NCBI GenBank assembly: GCA_034770075.1
Contig: JAVJAP010000143.1
Coordinates: 682,001-746,000, forward strand
Origin: Aralia elata
Lineage: Eukaryota; Streptophyta; Magnoliopsida; Apiales; Araliaceae
Direction: 5' to 3'
DNA length: 64,000 nucleotides
Shown here: piece after piece, positions 21,665-33,617 of the stretch
How the letters are laid out: each line of letters begins with the position of its first letter
Numbering within the stretch: position 1 is the first letter of the stretch
The notes under the pieces: model-generated
What the model saw: only the letters and a program-made list of their open reading frames with translations
Database searches by the model: none
What the model was told of the DNA's origin: nothing
Position numbers and translations under genes: made by a program

Positions 21665-24600
21665 ATGCCGCCAAGAATACAAACCCGTCAACAGACCCCT
21701 GAGGGATCCACCAATAACAACGAAGAAGCCAACGCTAATCCAATGCAGCAGTTGGTAAACTTGCTAACGGGAGCATTTGCGAATCAACCCCAAGCTCAGG
21801 CCACGACTTTCAAAGACTTCAAGGCTGTGGGACCCCCAGAATTTCAAGGGTCTATGAATCCGATCGAAGCATAAACTTGGGTCATGGAGATGGAGAAAGT
21901 GTTTGATGTCGCTAGGGTCAACGAGGACCAGAAGACTGCATTTGTAACATTTATGCTCAAATCAGAAGCAAGTTACTAGTGGCAAGCTAACAAAACTCGA
22001 GGTGGTCAGGGGATAATATTGTGGGAACGATTTAAGGAGATGTTTTTCAATACTTATTTTCCGGCAAGCGCACAGAATCAGATGGAGGTGCAATTTCTAG
22101 AGTTGAAGCAAGGTACCATGACGGTGCCTGAGTATGCTGCAAGATTTAACGAGTTGGCGAGCTTTGCGCCATATCAAGTTAATACGGATGAGCGAAAGGC
22201 TATAAGGTTTGAGCAGGGACTGAAGCCCTGACTGTATAGCCGAGTTTCGATGTTTCAACTGAATTCATTTGCGGCAGTATTAGAAAAGGCGATTATCGCT
22301 GAAGGGGGGAGTGATGCTCTGTCTAAATACAATCAAGAGCAGAAGAAAAAGAAGAGTGAGAATGATAATAAGGCAAGTGGTAGCCATGGTGGCAGCAATC
22401 AAAAGAGAAAGTGGAGTGATAGTAACTCTGGTGGCGTTAAGCTGGGAAATCAGAAAAAGAAGGTGGAGGCATGCAGTACCTGTGGAAAGAATCATGTGGG
22501 TGTTTGTTTGAAGGGTAAGCGGGTATGCTTTAACTGCGGACAGGAGGGTCATATCGCACCAAATTGTCCTAGTCCGAAGAAGGGCGCATGTTTTATTTGC
22601 GGGTCGAAGGATCACTTTGCTCGAGATTGCCCTAAGAAAGCTATAGGTAGTGCAAGTAGAGGAAAGGGAAGCGGTGGTGGAGGTAATTTGACTATCACTG
22701 GACCAACGCCATCCAATCGACCTACCGCTCGAACATTTAACATGACGGTGCAGGATGCTGTGCAGTCAAAGGATGTAGTCAGGTATCATTCCGGTCAATA
22801 GTGTAACTGCTTACGTATTATTTGATTCGGGTGCTACTTATTCATTTATATCCGATGATTTTGCTAGGAAATTAGAGTTACCTCAAGAAGAGTTAGATTA
22901 TCCTATGAATATAGAAATTGCAAATAGGGAAGTGATTCCTGTTAAGTTTATCTACAAGAACTATTAGATAGATATATTCAGGGTCATGTGATGACGGTAA
23001 ACTTAATCCCAATTCGTCTTGGGGAGTTTGACGTTATTTTGGTAATGGATTGGTTGTTCAACCATGGGGCAGTTATTGACTGTCAAAGGAAGTGTGTGAA
23101 CCTTATGACTCCGTCGAAGGTAGTGTTTTATGGCAGTAAGTCACCTAGACAAACGAGTTGTTTGACGGTGATGCAGGCCAGGAAGATGTTGAGATGAGGG
23201 TGTGTAGGATATCTAGCCTACATAGTTGATACACGAAAGATGAGTGCAAAGTTTGAGGAGATACTGGTAGTGAGGGATTTTGCGGATGTGTTTCCTGATG
23301 ATTTGCCGGGATTACCGCCAGATAGGGAAATTGAATTTGTAATTGATCTAGCACCGGGTACAACCCCTATATCAAAAGCCCCGCACCGAATGGCTCCGGT
23401 AGAAATGAAGGAGTTGATGGTGCAATTGCAAGAGCTGCTGGATAAAAAGTATATTCAACCGAGCGTTTCGCCGTGGGGAGCGCCGGTGTTATTCGTCAAG
23501 AAGAAGGACGGATCAATGCATCTTTGCATTGATTATAGAGAGTTGAACAAGGTCACGATTAAAAACAAGTATCTGTTGCCAAGGATCGATGACCTGTTTG
23601 ACCAACTGAAAGGAGCGAGATATTTTTCAAAGATAGATCTGCGAAGTGGATACCATCAGTTAAAGGTGAGGAAGGAAGACATAACAAAGACGGCGTTTCG
23701 AACTAGATATGGTCACTATGAGTTTTTGGTTATGTCATTTGGTTTAACAAACGCACCTGCAACATTTATGGATTTAATGAATAGAGTGTTTAAACCATTT
23801 TTGGATAAATTCGTAGTGGTATTCATAGACGATATTTTAGTAGATTCCAAAACTCAGGAAGAACACGTGGAGCACTTGAGGGTGACATTGGAGGTGTTAA
23901 GGAAAGAGAAATTGTATGCAAAATTTTCAAAGTGCGAATTTTGGTTGGAGCGTGTGTAATTTCTTGGGCATGTAATTGATAAGGACGGAATATCGGTGGA
24001 TGCATCAAAAGTTAAAGCTGTGGTGAACTGGGATCAGCCGAAGACACCGTCAGAAGTGAGGAGTTTCCTAGGTTTGGCAGGTTATTATAGGCGTTTTATT
24101 CAAGATTTCTCCAGGATCGCCACTCCATTGACGAATTTGACAAGAAAATCAGTGAAGTTCGTTTGGACGGAGAAGTGTGAAGAGAGTTTCCAATAATTAA
24201 AGAAGAGATTAAGTACGGCACATGTATTGTCTTTGCCAGATGACACAGGAAATTTTGTGGTGTATAGTGACGCATCGCATAAAGGACTTGGTTGTGTGCT
24301 TATGCAAAACGGTAAGGTTATTGCATATGCATCGCGCCAATTAAAAGACTATGAAAAAGGGTATCTCTATAGGGAGAAGTGTGAGATATACACAGACCAT
24401 AAAAGTTTGAAATATATTATCACACAGAAGGATTTGAATATGCGTCAGAGGAGGTGGTTGGAGCTTATCAAGGATTATGACTGTGAGATTCTTTATCATC
24501 TGGGTAAAGCTAACGTGGTTGCCGACGCTTTGAGCAGGAAGGGTCGGGAAAAGTTGTTTTTGTTAACTGCTCAGGAGAAGCTCATAGAGGAAATGGCAAA

Positions 24601-26043
24601 GTTGGAGTTAGAGGTGAAGTGTCTGGCGGAGCCGAATGAAAAATTATTCCAGATGGAAACCCAACCAACTTTAGTGGATAGAGTGAAGGAAGCGCAACTC
24701 CAATATAAGGAGTATATTAGTATATGGAAAAGAGTGCTCGAAGGTGAGGAGCTTAAATATAAAATTGATACTGAAGGGTTGCTTAGATTTGAAGGAAGAA
24801 TCTGGGTTCCGTCAGTACTGGCGATCAGAGAGGAGATTTTGAACGAAGCTCATAGTTCAAAATTTTTGATTCACTTTGCGAAGTACTAAGATGTACCAGG
24901 ATCTTCGCCAACATTTCTGGTGGCCAAACATGAAAAGGAAAGTTGCTGAGTGTGTCGCGAAGTGCTTAACTTGTCAGAAAGTCAAAGCAGAACATCAGAG
25001 ACCAAGTGGTTTGCTACAGCCCTTGGAGATACCAGAATGGAAGTGCGAACATATCACAATGGACTTTGTGGTAGGGCTTCCAACTACTCAGAAGGGTTAT
25101 GATGCAATATAGGTTATAGTGGACCGACTAATGAAATCAGCGCATTTCTTGCCAATCAAAATCAGATTCACTTTGGATCAGCTGGCGAAGTTATATGTCA
25201 AGGAGATTATCAAAATTTTAGAGGAGTTTGCACCCTTGTTTGGGGACGCAGTTGAGAATGAGTACTGCGTATCATCCTCAAACCGATGGTCAAAGTGAAA
25301 GAATAATTCAAACGTTAGAGGATATGTTAAGGGCGTGCGTCATGGATTTTAAAGGCTACTGGGATGATCATTTACCTCTGGTCGAGTTTGCTTATAACAA
25401 TAGTCATCACGCAAGTATCGGCATGCCGCCCTACGAAGCATTGTACGGAAGGAAGTGTAGAACTCCGTTATGTTAGGATGAGGTTGGTGAACATCGACTA
25501 TTGGGACCCGAGCTGGTACAACAAACTGTTGAAATCGTCAAGGTGATAAGAGCCAGATTGTTAGCTGCTCAAGACAGACAGAAGAAATATGCAGATAAGC
25601 ACCGGCAGAATAGAGAATTTGACGTCGGCAGTTTTGTGTTTCTCAAAGTATCTCCCTGGAAAGGAAAAATCAGATTTGGTAAAAAGGGTAAGCTCAGTCC
25701 ACGATTTATTGGACCCTTCGAGGTGCTGAAACGAGTAGGTGAGGTAGCTTATGAGGTAGCTTTACCTCCTGAGTTAGACCACATTCACAATATCTTTCAT
25801 ATATCGGTGCTACGACCATATAAGCCCGATTATAAACATGTAATAGAATATGAACCAATACAATTTGCGAAAGATTTGTCCTATGAAGAGGTTCCTGTGC
25901 AGATAATTGACAAGAAAGAGCAGGTTCTCAGAAATAAAGTGATACCTTCTGTTAAGGTAATCTGGAGGAACCACAATGCTAAAGAAGCTACGTGGGAACT
26001 CGAAGAGAAAATGATGCAAAGTTATCCTCAATTATTTGTTTAA
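21665..26043 (+). pseudogene. Tekay gag-pol polyprotein with chromodomain, decayed
   Basis: Order: gag (21665-22470), two zinc knuckles (CFNCGQEGHIAPNC and CFICGSKDHFARDC, 22528-22635), protease (LFDSGATYSF near 22820), reverse transcriptase with VVVFIDDIL near 23815, RNase H (VVYSDASHKGLG), integrase with TAYHPQTDGQSER, and a C-terminal chromodomain (VKVIWRNHNAKEATWE). Stops include TAA 21872, TAG 21977, TGA 22229, TGA 23195, TAA 23957, TAA 24194, TAG 25110 and TAG 25474. There are frameshifts near 22780-22970, 24870 and 25220. RNase H has lost a stretch after RQLKDYEK (24355). The integrase core has lost the segment carrying its second catalytic Asp (near 25220). It is therefore dead. Confidence 0.92.
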
Positions 26044-26153
26044 TCCTTGTATCGCGATTCTGAGGACAGAATCCTTGTAAGGAGGGGAGAATGTAACGGG
26101 CGAATTAATTGTGTTGTGATTCTGGGGACAGAATCCTTTTAAGGAGTGAAGGA
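26044..26153 (+). promoter_or_regulatory. Tekay polypurine tract, duplicated
   Basis: Two similar blocks in tandem: GAGGACAGAATCCTTGTAAG followed by GAGGGGAGAATGTAACG (26061-26098), then GGGGACAGAATCCTTTTAAG, GAGTGAAGG and the LTR start ATGTAACG (26124-26160). The second tract is the one adjacent to the 3' LTR. The first is followed by a short false LTR start. Confidence 0.75.
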
Positions 26154-28918
26154 TGTAACGAATGCGATTTTTGTGAATAAATAAAAATATTTATTGTGTT
26201 ATATAAATATTTTTGTTAATTTATTTATTGAGTAAAATAAATAATTTATAAAGTTATTGTGGAATAGTTCATGTTAAGTGTAATTATGTTAAATGTTATT
26301 TGTATGTGATTTGATATAATTATTCTAATTTAATTTAATAATTAAATTAGATTATTAAATGATTTATTTGAATAAGGGATTTATTTGAATAAGATAATTG
26401 GTATTGTTATTGGTCGAATAGAAATTATTAATTAAGTTAGTAAGGTTTAATTGATTTATTTAATAATACGTTTAATTAAATTAAAAGTGTGACAATTAAA
26501 AGTATATAGTATAATGGATTATTAAAATAAATGAGAAAGAGTTTTATTTTAGATAAACCAAACAAGGCCTTGTGACCCTTGGTTGGTAAAAATGGATTAT
26601 TTTGTATTTGAGTTTGCCAAACAATGCCTAACTCTTGGTTTCTACAACTGACTGATTAAAAGCTAAGTTACGTTAAAAAAAATAAAGGCTATCAGTTGTT
26701 TTTTCTAAGCTCAAAGAAAGAAGAACAGAGTTTTAACAAAGAAAGAATAAAGAGATATTGAGAGAGGAGTTTGGAGATTGGAGAGAAAAGTTCTAAAATT
26801 AAAGGAGGATTTCTAAGTGATTTTCATCATCTAGCTAAAGTTCAAGAAGGAATTGAAGGTATAATTCTTGTTAGTTTTGTTAAAAGTTCTTCACTGTATT
26901 TTATTATTTTATTTCTCTGTATAAAATTTATTGGCTCAAAATATGAATTACTTGATGTAATTGATAGTAAGCATGTGTTAGGTGATTATATGATGTTTAT
27001 AAACTAATTTGAAAGAGTTAATTCATGAAAGTATGCTTTAAAATTGAGTTTTTAGTTTTACAGAGTTTTACTTTCATGTATGGCATGTATGTATGAAAAT
27101 TGATACTCAAAGTGATTATTAATCAGTAAATTGACGCTTGATTATGATAATATGATGAAAAACGAAAAGAATGTAGATGGAATGGATTAAAATGGTTTAG
27201 AGATGAATTTACAGTGGTTGATTTCATTTAAATGGCTAAAACATGAATATTTTGTTTAAACAGAGAATTTTGGGTTCTAATTGGGTGATTATGTGTATTA
27301 TAATGGTTAGAATGTTTAGAAACATGTTGGGTAATTGTTTTATAACATGTTTGATGTCTGGGTATGTTTAATCTATGTGTTGGATGGTAGAATTTGGAAA
27401 ATTTGGCCTAGAATGTCACTAGTTCGCGAACTGTAGGAGATGACTGTCGAGTCTACCGCCCCGGCGGTAGAAATGTGCTGGAGTTTTTGCCCCGGTGAGA
27501 GCTCGCCCCGGCGGTAAAAATGACTTAGTTCTCTCGCCTCGGTGGGAGCTCGCCCCGACGAGAGTTTGTGAAGGAATTCGCCGCCCCAGCGGTGGAACAG
27601 TAAATGAAAATTTTTATTTTTTTATTTTTATTTATTTTGCTATGTTGTCGTGTACATGATTAAAACTTAGATTAAATAATAAATAAGATAATACAATGGG
27701 TGGTAAGAAAATATTTAATGAATATCAAATGACATTTGATATACTAAATGGAATAAGAACAAATTCTAAAGTGCATATAATTTTGTAACTAATTATTGTT
27801 ACCGTTTTATAATTAAAATGTATAGGTTGATTAAAGAACGTGAATTTAAATCTGTAATCTACGTGCGAGGCAAGTTTTTCCTCCTTTAATCTTGTTATTT
27901 CATTTAAAGCAAGTTTACTTTCATTGAGCAAGTTTGTTAACCTTAGCTTATCGTTATTCAAGCAAGGTTGTTACCATGTTAGGTGCTTAAACTTTATTCC
28001 AGTCATTTGTTATTCGATCATTGATTGTTATTAAAATTCCGAACATAATTTCTATTGTACGAACTTTATTGATGAATCAAATGCTTTAGTGACTAGCAAA
28101 CCCTTATTGATTCAGCTAGTCCTTAGTTGATGAGCGTTCTAAAGACTTAGAATATTTTAAAATTGTTCCAAACCAAGTTCCTTTTGTTACAGTTTCTGAT
28201 GCTAAACTGAGATGAACAATCCTAATATAGGGGATTAATTACGCAACAGCGTTAAAATGTTTGTGCACAATACATTGTACAAAGGGCTGATCCCCCTGAG
28301 TACGAGATGGATGGTCCATAGTCTTTAAGACTGTTAAAGGTTACGGTAGAAATACTTGTTAACCTAGGACATAGTTCGAGGTCTTATGACCCTCAGATAC
28401 AATTCTAAAGCTTGAATTCTATATTTAATTTTTGAGCCAAGCGTTCTATTAATCTTTTATATATCGATTAGTTATTGATTGAATTAAGGAAAAACCACAA
28501 TTCCTCAGTTGAAATTTATTTCATTGATTATTAAATTGTTATTGTTGTCATACTTGTGGGCAATTGTTTGCTCACTCTTGCATTGAACATTGCAGCTAAG
28601 ACAGAAAAGTCGAACGAGCCGTCCACGAGTAAGGGCAAGGGCAAGATGTAGAAATAGCTAAAGACTTGTTATTTATATGATGTTTTATTGTAAAAAGACT
28701 TATTTAATTTTATGTTTTAATTTCGCATTGATGTAATAAAGGTTAGATAACTTGGGATTTGTTTGATTAAGAGATTAGAGATGTAACCCCTTTTGTGGGA
28801 AGATTTTTCATTTAACTTAATTTAAATTATCCTTTATTATGGGTAGCTAGATATGAATGAATGGTATAGTGAACACCAAATCTGTGGGATTGTAGTACTC
28901 GGATTTGGGGGTGTCACA
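26154..28918 (+). repeat. Tekay 3' LTR
   Basis: 2765 bp, TGTAACGAATGCG to GGTGTCACA, followed by TSD CTTGG. Relative to the 5' LTR it has an extra CpG-rich palindromic section (about 27508-27590) and scattered substitutions, so insertion is not very recent. Confidence 0.92.
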
Positions 28919-29321
28919 CTTGGTGATTAAATCCGTTGGGGACGAGACTCAGCAAAAAGTGTCAGGGACGAAACCTTGTGATTAAATCCGTTAGGATGAG
29001 ACTCAACAAAAAGTGTCAGGGACGAGACCTGGTGATTAAATCCATTGGGGACGAGACTCAACAAAAAGTGTCAAGGACGAGTCCTGGCGATTAAATTCAT
29101 TGGGGATGAGACTCAACAAAAAGTGGCAGGGACGAGACCTGGTGATCAAATCCATTAGGAAAAGACTCGGCAAGAAGTGTCAGTGACAAGACCTGGTGAT
29201 TAAACCAGTTGGGGACGAGACTCAACAAAAAGTGTTAGGGACGAGACCTGGTGATTAAACCCATTGGGGACTAAACTCAACCAAAATAAAGCGTCAGGGA
29301 CAAGACCTGATGATATCTTAT
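28919..29321. repeat. ~55-bp tandem repeat array, right part
   Basis: About seven imperfect units around GGGACGAGACTCAACAAAAA and GTGTCAGGGACGAGACCTGG. It continues the array at 8401-8581. A 3-bp change in phase occurs where one unit reads TCCGTTAGGATGAGA. Confidence 0.88.
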
Positions 29322-29352
29322 ATTGTTAACATATCTTGTCATGCATTGTGGG

Positions 29353-30487
29353 AGCTGTCGTTAACACTTCAAAATTAAAATCTTACTTTTACTCTATGAA
29401 TATAAAATTCAGTACAGTGACAAGCAAGAATCGATCACACAGAGAGTGAATTTATCTTTATTTATTCTATTGTTTCCTAAATCAAGATACTGCTAAATAT
29501 AAATTGCGGGGTTTTGAATTGAGTATATTAACTAAAGTAACAGAAAATAATTAATACGAATAACCAATAAATTAAATACTTCAGTTCTTCAATTTAGTAT
29601 CACCTTTACAATTACGGAATAATCAAGTTAAACAATATTTATCCTTCAATGAAATTAATAACCCTAGATAACCGCAATCGCTAAATATCCAAAATCCTCC
29701 TTAGGTTTTAAATCTAATGTGAAAATCGCCCCCACTAAACCCTAACTATTATACAACCCAAAACTATCAGTCTAGATTTAATATAATAGCAGCATTAAGA
29801 ATTAGAGAATTAGGTTATTCCAAGAAACAATCACACAATCAAGGATTATTTAACCTGCCTTCTGATAATCTTAATAATGCTCAAAAGCTTGTCCACAATC
29901 AGGTATTATTAACTGCTACTTATGATTAGATATAATATTGTTTGCTTAACACTTTATCTTAATCTAGCAGATGATATTAGTTAACTAATTTAATCTTGTA
30001 GAAATCAAATCAATTAAACCAATAACATTCAACAATTCAATCAGATTATCAAGAATAAATCTCATATAAGAAGGTGTAAATAATGAATACTCAATTAAAC
30101 CATTAATTATAAATAAGGTTCAACATTCCTTAGAACTGAAAATAAAGAACTTAGCTTGATATGTCTTCAATCTTGCTCCAAAACTAGGGTTTTTAATTGT
30201 AGAAGAAGAAGTAGATGATCCCCTAATATCTGACTAAAAATATTTATTTATACTCCTAGAATAAAGTTCTAAGCCTCTAAGAAATAACAATCCTAATTGG
30301 AGTAGAAATTTAATAAAATTACAAAGACTTTAAAAATTCTGCATCTCGACCTGGCGCGGTCGCGCTAGGATTTTCTCTTCAAACGGCGCTGACGCACCCT
30401 CCTCTAGGTTTGCTTTCTGTTTGGATTACGGCGCTGTCGCGCTGCATCATAGTTCATTTCCAGCGCTGCCGCGCCGGACTCTAGTCA
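29353..30487 (-). repeat. Gypsy LTR, Athila-like, solo or fragment
   Basis: On the minus strand it runs TGTTGACTAGAGTCCGGCGC to GTTAACGACA, about 1.13 kb. It has CpG-rich blocks in U3 (GCGCGGTCGCGC, GCGCTGTCGCGC at 30353-30476), a TATA-like box (complement of ATTTATTTATACTC, 30241-30254) and AAACCCTAG in R, the same plan as the Athila LTRs. No matching 5-bp flanks were found (GGAGC versus ACGAT), so ends are approximate. It interrupts the gag of the Tat-like element. Confidence 0.6.
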
Positions 30488-30912
30488 ACAACGATTTTTT
30501 TTCATCTTTTTCCTCTACCATCTTCTTCATTTTCCTTCGAAGGTCATCAGTATCTCCCTCCTCTGGAATCGTGATTACTGTCCTGTCAGGTGCAGGAACG
30601 GCCTTGGGGATGACTGGCTCGCCCTTGAGCTGGGGTTGGTCATCTTTAAAAAGTATTGCACCATTTCTAGGAGGATTCTGGTCACCCCCTGGTGGTGGCA
30701 TATTATGCGGTCCCTGGTTTGGCGGATCTTGTCTGAGTAGGAACTGTTCTTTTAGCATTGTGGCCATTTCCATCATCCGCTTTTAAAAGTCATCAAATTC
30801 CTCCCGAGATATGGAACCAGGATTGGTAGGTGGGATATCGGCCATTTCAGATGTAGAATCTTGGGCCTTCCTAGATTGCAAACGCGTTTGAGGAGCAATC
30901 CTGCAGGAAAAA
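30488..30912 (-). pseudogene. Tat/Ogre-like gag, N-terminal fragment
   Basis: The frame opens after a splice-acceptor-like TTTTTTCCTGCAG (about 30902-30914). It reads through ADIPPTNPGSISREEFDDF, a TAA stop at about 30782-30784, then MMEMATMLKEQFLLRQ and a Pro-rich linker to DDLRRKMKKMVEEKDEKKS, where the inserted LTR cuts it. The position just downstream of the PBS and leader on the same strand supports gag. No later domains of this element were recognised. Confidence 0.55.
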
Positions 30913-31643
30913 ACGGTTCGAAGTTTAGTCTTGGGCAATGAAAGGATTGGATGCATGTTAAAGCTGTAACTTTTGTGTTTTTAGGTTTTTTTTTTAATCT
31001 TTCTCTGCAAAACAACATGTTAGCGGTCCCTTATTGTAATCATAAATGCTAGACACGACTTATTATGCTTCCCCAGCTGTTCCCTACAAAACATAGAGGT
31101 TAGTACTTTCTTTTGACAAAAGGGGAGGCATATATGAATATTGAATGGGATTATGACATTTATACGCGCGAACGTAAAATGGCATGAAGAGACTTTTCCT
31201 GCGTTGGGTTAATCTGAGGCTGACCTATCCTAAGGTTACTCTCGCGGGCTTTTCGGCATGAAGGTTCCCAAATCTTCGCAATCTACTCGTCTGAATCCTT
31301 TCGATTGGAGCGGATTTGGGTGGTGCGTTTCCTGAGCCATCTCCGGGGAGTAGCCCCTTCGAGTCCAGTAATAAGCAACCGACAGGTTTGCCTCAAGAGG
31401 AGGTATTCTCTCAACATACATTCACATTCATCGTCCACACCGTATGCAAATGATTTCTTTAAAGTAAAGTCATTCCATTCAATCATTCATTCTTTGGAAA
31501 AAAACACACATTCACACAACAACAAGTAAAACAAGTCAAAATATCGCACGTACATACACATTCATGAATTTTTTAAAGGATAGGATAGCATCAAGATTTG
31601 ACCGCGGCTTAAGCCCTCTAATGTCCCTAGCAGAGTCGCCAGC
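30913..31643 (-). other. Leader and PBS of the Tat/Ogre-like element
   Basis: On the minus strand TGGCGACTCTGCTAGGGA (31641-31624) lies 2 bases after the LTR end TCGACA. It resembles the TGGCGACTC-type primer sites of Tat/Ogre elements. The remaining ~700 bases to the gag acceptor have no gene; short open frames here have no recognisable domain. Confidence 0.65.
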
Positions 31644-33617
31644 TGTCGACGCCGGGAGGAATCGCTTCTTTGGTAATTATAACCCTTTCCAATTTTAGCT
31701 TTTTTATTAGATGATTTTTTGGAAAAGGTCGGTATAAATGTCGACGGGGTTTTGAAAAGATCGTTTTTTATGATGAGCCAATTAACCAGAATCGCCAGCT
31801 GGTATATTTGAAAAGGATGTACCAACTCATCCGAGTTTTCGTTTTCATAAATTACTGGCTCATGTGTGACTCCGAATTAATTAGTTTGTGAACCGAGATT
31901 CATAGAGTTCGGGGGCTTGCTTAAGCGAGGGGAAGGTGTTAGGCACCCCCCGACTTCCGTGAAACACGGTTACCGCAATCTTGATGCTTTTCCTATCCTT
32001 TAATTCTTGAATGTGTGTGCGCGCGCGTGTATGCCTATGTGAATGTCGTGGTGAGTTTGCATGAAGAAACCATTTGGGTTTTGATGAAAAGTCGTGTTTT
32101 CTTTTGAGAATGCTTTAGAATGTCCTTCGGTTTATACGAGAAAGCTTTATGAGAAAGGTTTGATTTTAATTGTCAAAAACTATGGGATTTTCATTAGGTG
32201 TCGTTTTGGCAAAGCAAGAGTTTTTAAACCTTCATCAAAATAGGAATCGAGACCTATACGTTGCTTTCGTAAATAGAATGATGGGCAACTTCTAGGGTCT
32301 CTTTAACCCTATGCACAAAGGTTTAATAAAACGTTACTTATTTTTATAAAACCATTTTTGTGATGTTTGAAAACGATTTCTTTCTTTAGCCTTCTCGTTT
32401 AAATAGGAATCGACATTCATTAGCATTTCCAATTTTAAACCTTGTGGTGCTAATAACCTACTTTGATTGATTTTATGAAAATCTTCATTGTTTTAGCTTT
32501 GAAGTCCTTTTTGGTGTTGCAATTCAAGTCAAACATTATAATGCGTAGGGGGTTATTCACGGGCATGTAAGCCATTAAAATAACCCCGAACGCCAACAAT
32601 CACATATTTTCACTATGACGGGGCCTTAAATATGATTCTCGCCTTGGCGTCGTTTTAAGGCCCGACGATTACATATTTACAATGAAGACTACATCGTTCC
32701 TACTACCCACATCAAAAGATGTCCATCATCAGATTTGGACCACGGGGTCGCGTTCCTAGGCTCACACCCGAAATTTCCACACACCCACAAAACGGATATT
32801 ACAAGAAATAATCAACACGGATAATCTAACAATGCCAAGACATCCTAAAATAGCAACCTAAAGGAAGTACGCCCAATATATCGCCGTAAAACGAACAAAA
32901 TTCAATAAATGAATATCATCGGGTTATTGGGAAGAATTTTGCTCCGTTGGAACCCTCACTAATAATCCCTAATCCATGTATCCACAACAATATGCGAGAA
33001 AAACTACATTTAACATAACCCAATTGACAAAAAGCTAAACAAAATGATACACAAAAACTGCTATAGAAATGATCTTTTCACCTTGCAAATATCACCAAAA
33101 TGTGTACAAACTTGAGTATTTGAATAGGGTAGAAATTATCTTGGATATAATCTCACAAAAGAGACACAATTCCTCACTTTTTCTCTTTTTTCTCTCCTAA
33201 TTTGCTGCATTTTTTGCTGTTTTTCCCTTCTTTTTCCGAGCTGATCCTCTTGCTTCTCGCTTCTGCTGGAACAAATGAAGAACTACACTGATATGGGGCT
33301 GCCAAGGGCAGCCGCAGATTGATCTGCGGCTGGCTGGCCGCCCACCAGCCACTTAGCCTGGTTTTGATTTTCGTGTTTCGAGTTCCGTGTTTTTAAAAGG
33401 CGCACTTATTGGCCACAGATCAATCCGCGGCTGGCTGGTTTGACTTTCTCGGTTTTCGTAACATGCCTCGATTCTCGTGCCATGACGTTGGTTTTCACCG
33501 AAAGGCCTGTATTTTACAGTCCGGGAATTACTGGGAGACGTGCCACATCATTCGGGAATGCTCACTTCGGACGGCCTTGTTGTCACGTCGGTTTTGGACA
33601 GTCCGGGAACCCTGTCA
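31644..33617 (-). repeat. Tat/Ogre-like 5' LTR, portion left of Athila-2
   Basis: LTR read leftward, ending GGCGTCGACA at 31644. Contains GC-rich inverted repeats near 33303-33325 (GCCGCAGATTGATCTGCGGC) and 33413-33435. The final 20 bases before Athila-2 (33598-33617) do not match the other side. They resemble ACAGTCCGGGAATTACTG found 80 bp upstream. Confidence 0.75.
33255..33597. repeat. 343-bp direct repeat, left copy
   Basis: From TCTCGCTTCTGCTGGAACAA to CACGTCGGTTTTGG. It repeats, with roughly ten substitutions, at 45620-45962 on the other side of Athila-2. Confidence 0.9.

Larger units (their letters stand above)
8582..28918 (+). mobile_element. Tekay-type chromovirus (Ty3/gypsy) with nested CACTA
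   Basis: Complete in outline: 5' LTR, PBS, an extra 5' ORF, gag, protease, reverse transcriptase, RNase H, integrase with chromodomain, and 3' LTR. The LTRs begin TGTAACGAATGCG and end GGGGGTGTCACA. The 5-bp target duplication is CTTGG at 8577-8581 and 28919-28923, which shows it jumped into the ~55-bp tandem repeat. Without the 9-kb CACTA insertion it is about 11.3 kb. The C-terminal chromodomain and the initiator-Met PBS place it with chromoviruses, best fit Tekay. Coding regions are heavily damaged, so it is not autonomous. Confidence 0.9.

Noticed and set aside
22280..22615. Minus-strand frames over Tekay gag and integrase
   Set aside because: Shadows of the plus-strand polyprotein, which has recognisable motifs.
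8401..29321. The regularly spaced ~55-bp repeats as a CRISPR array
   Set aside because: Units are tandem without unique spacers, the DNA is plant nuclear, and no cas genes exist.
29353..30487. 5-bp target duplication for the minus-strand LTR
   Set aside because: GGAGC and ACGAT do not match, and shifting the ends by a few bases gave no match.
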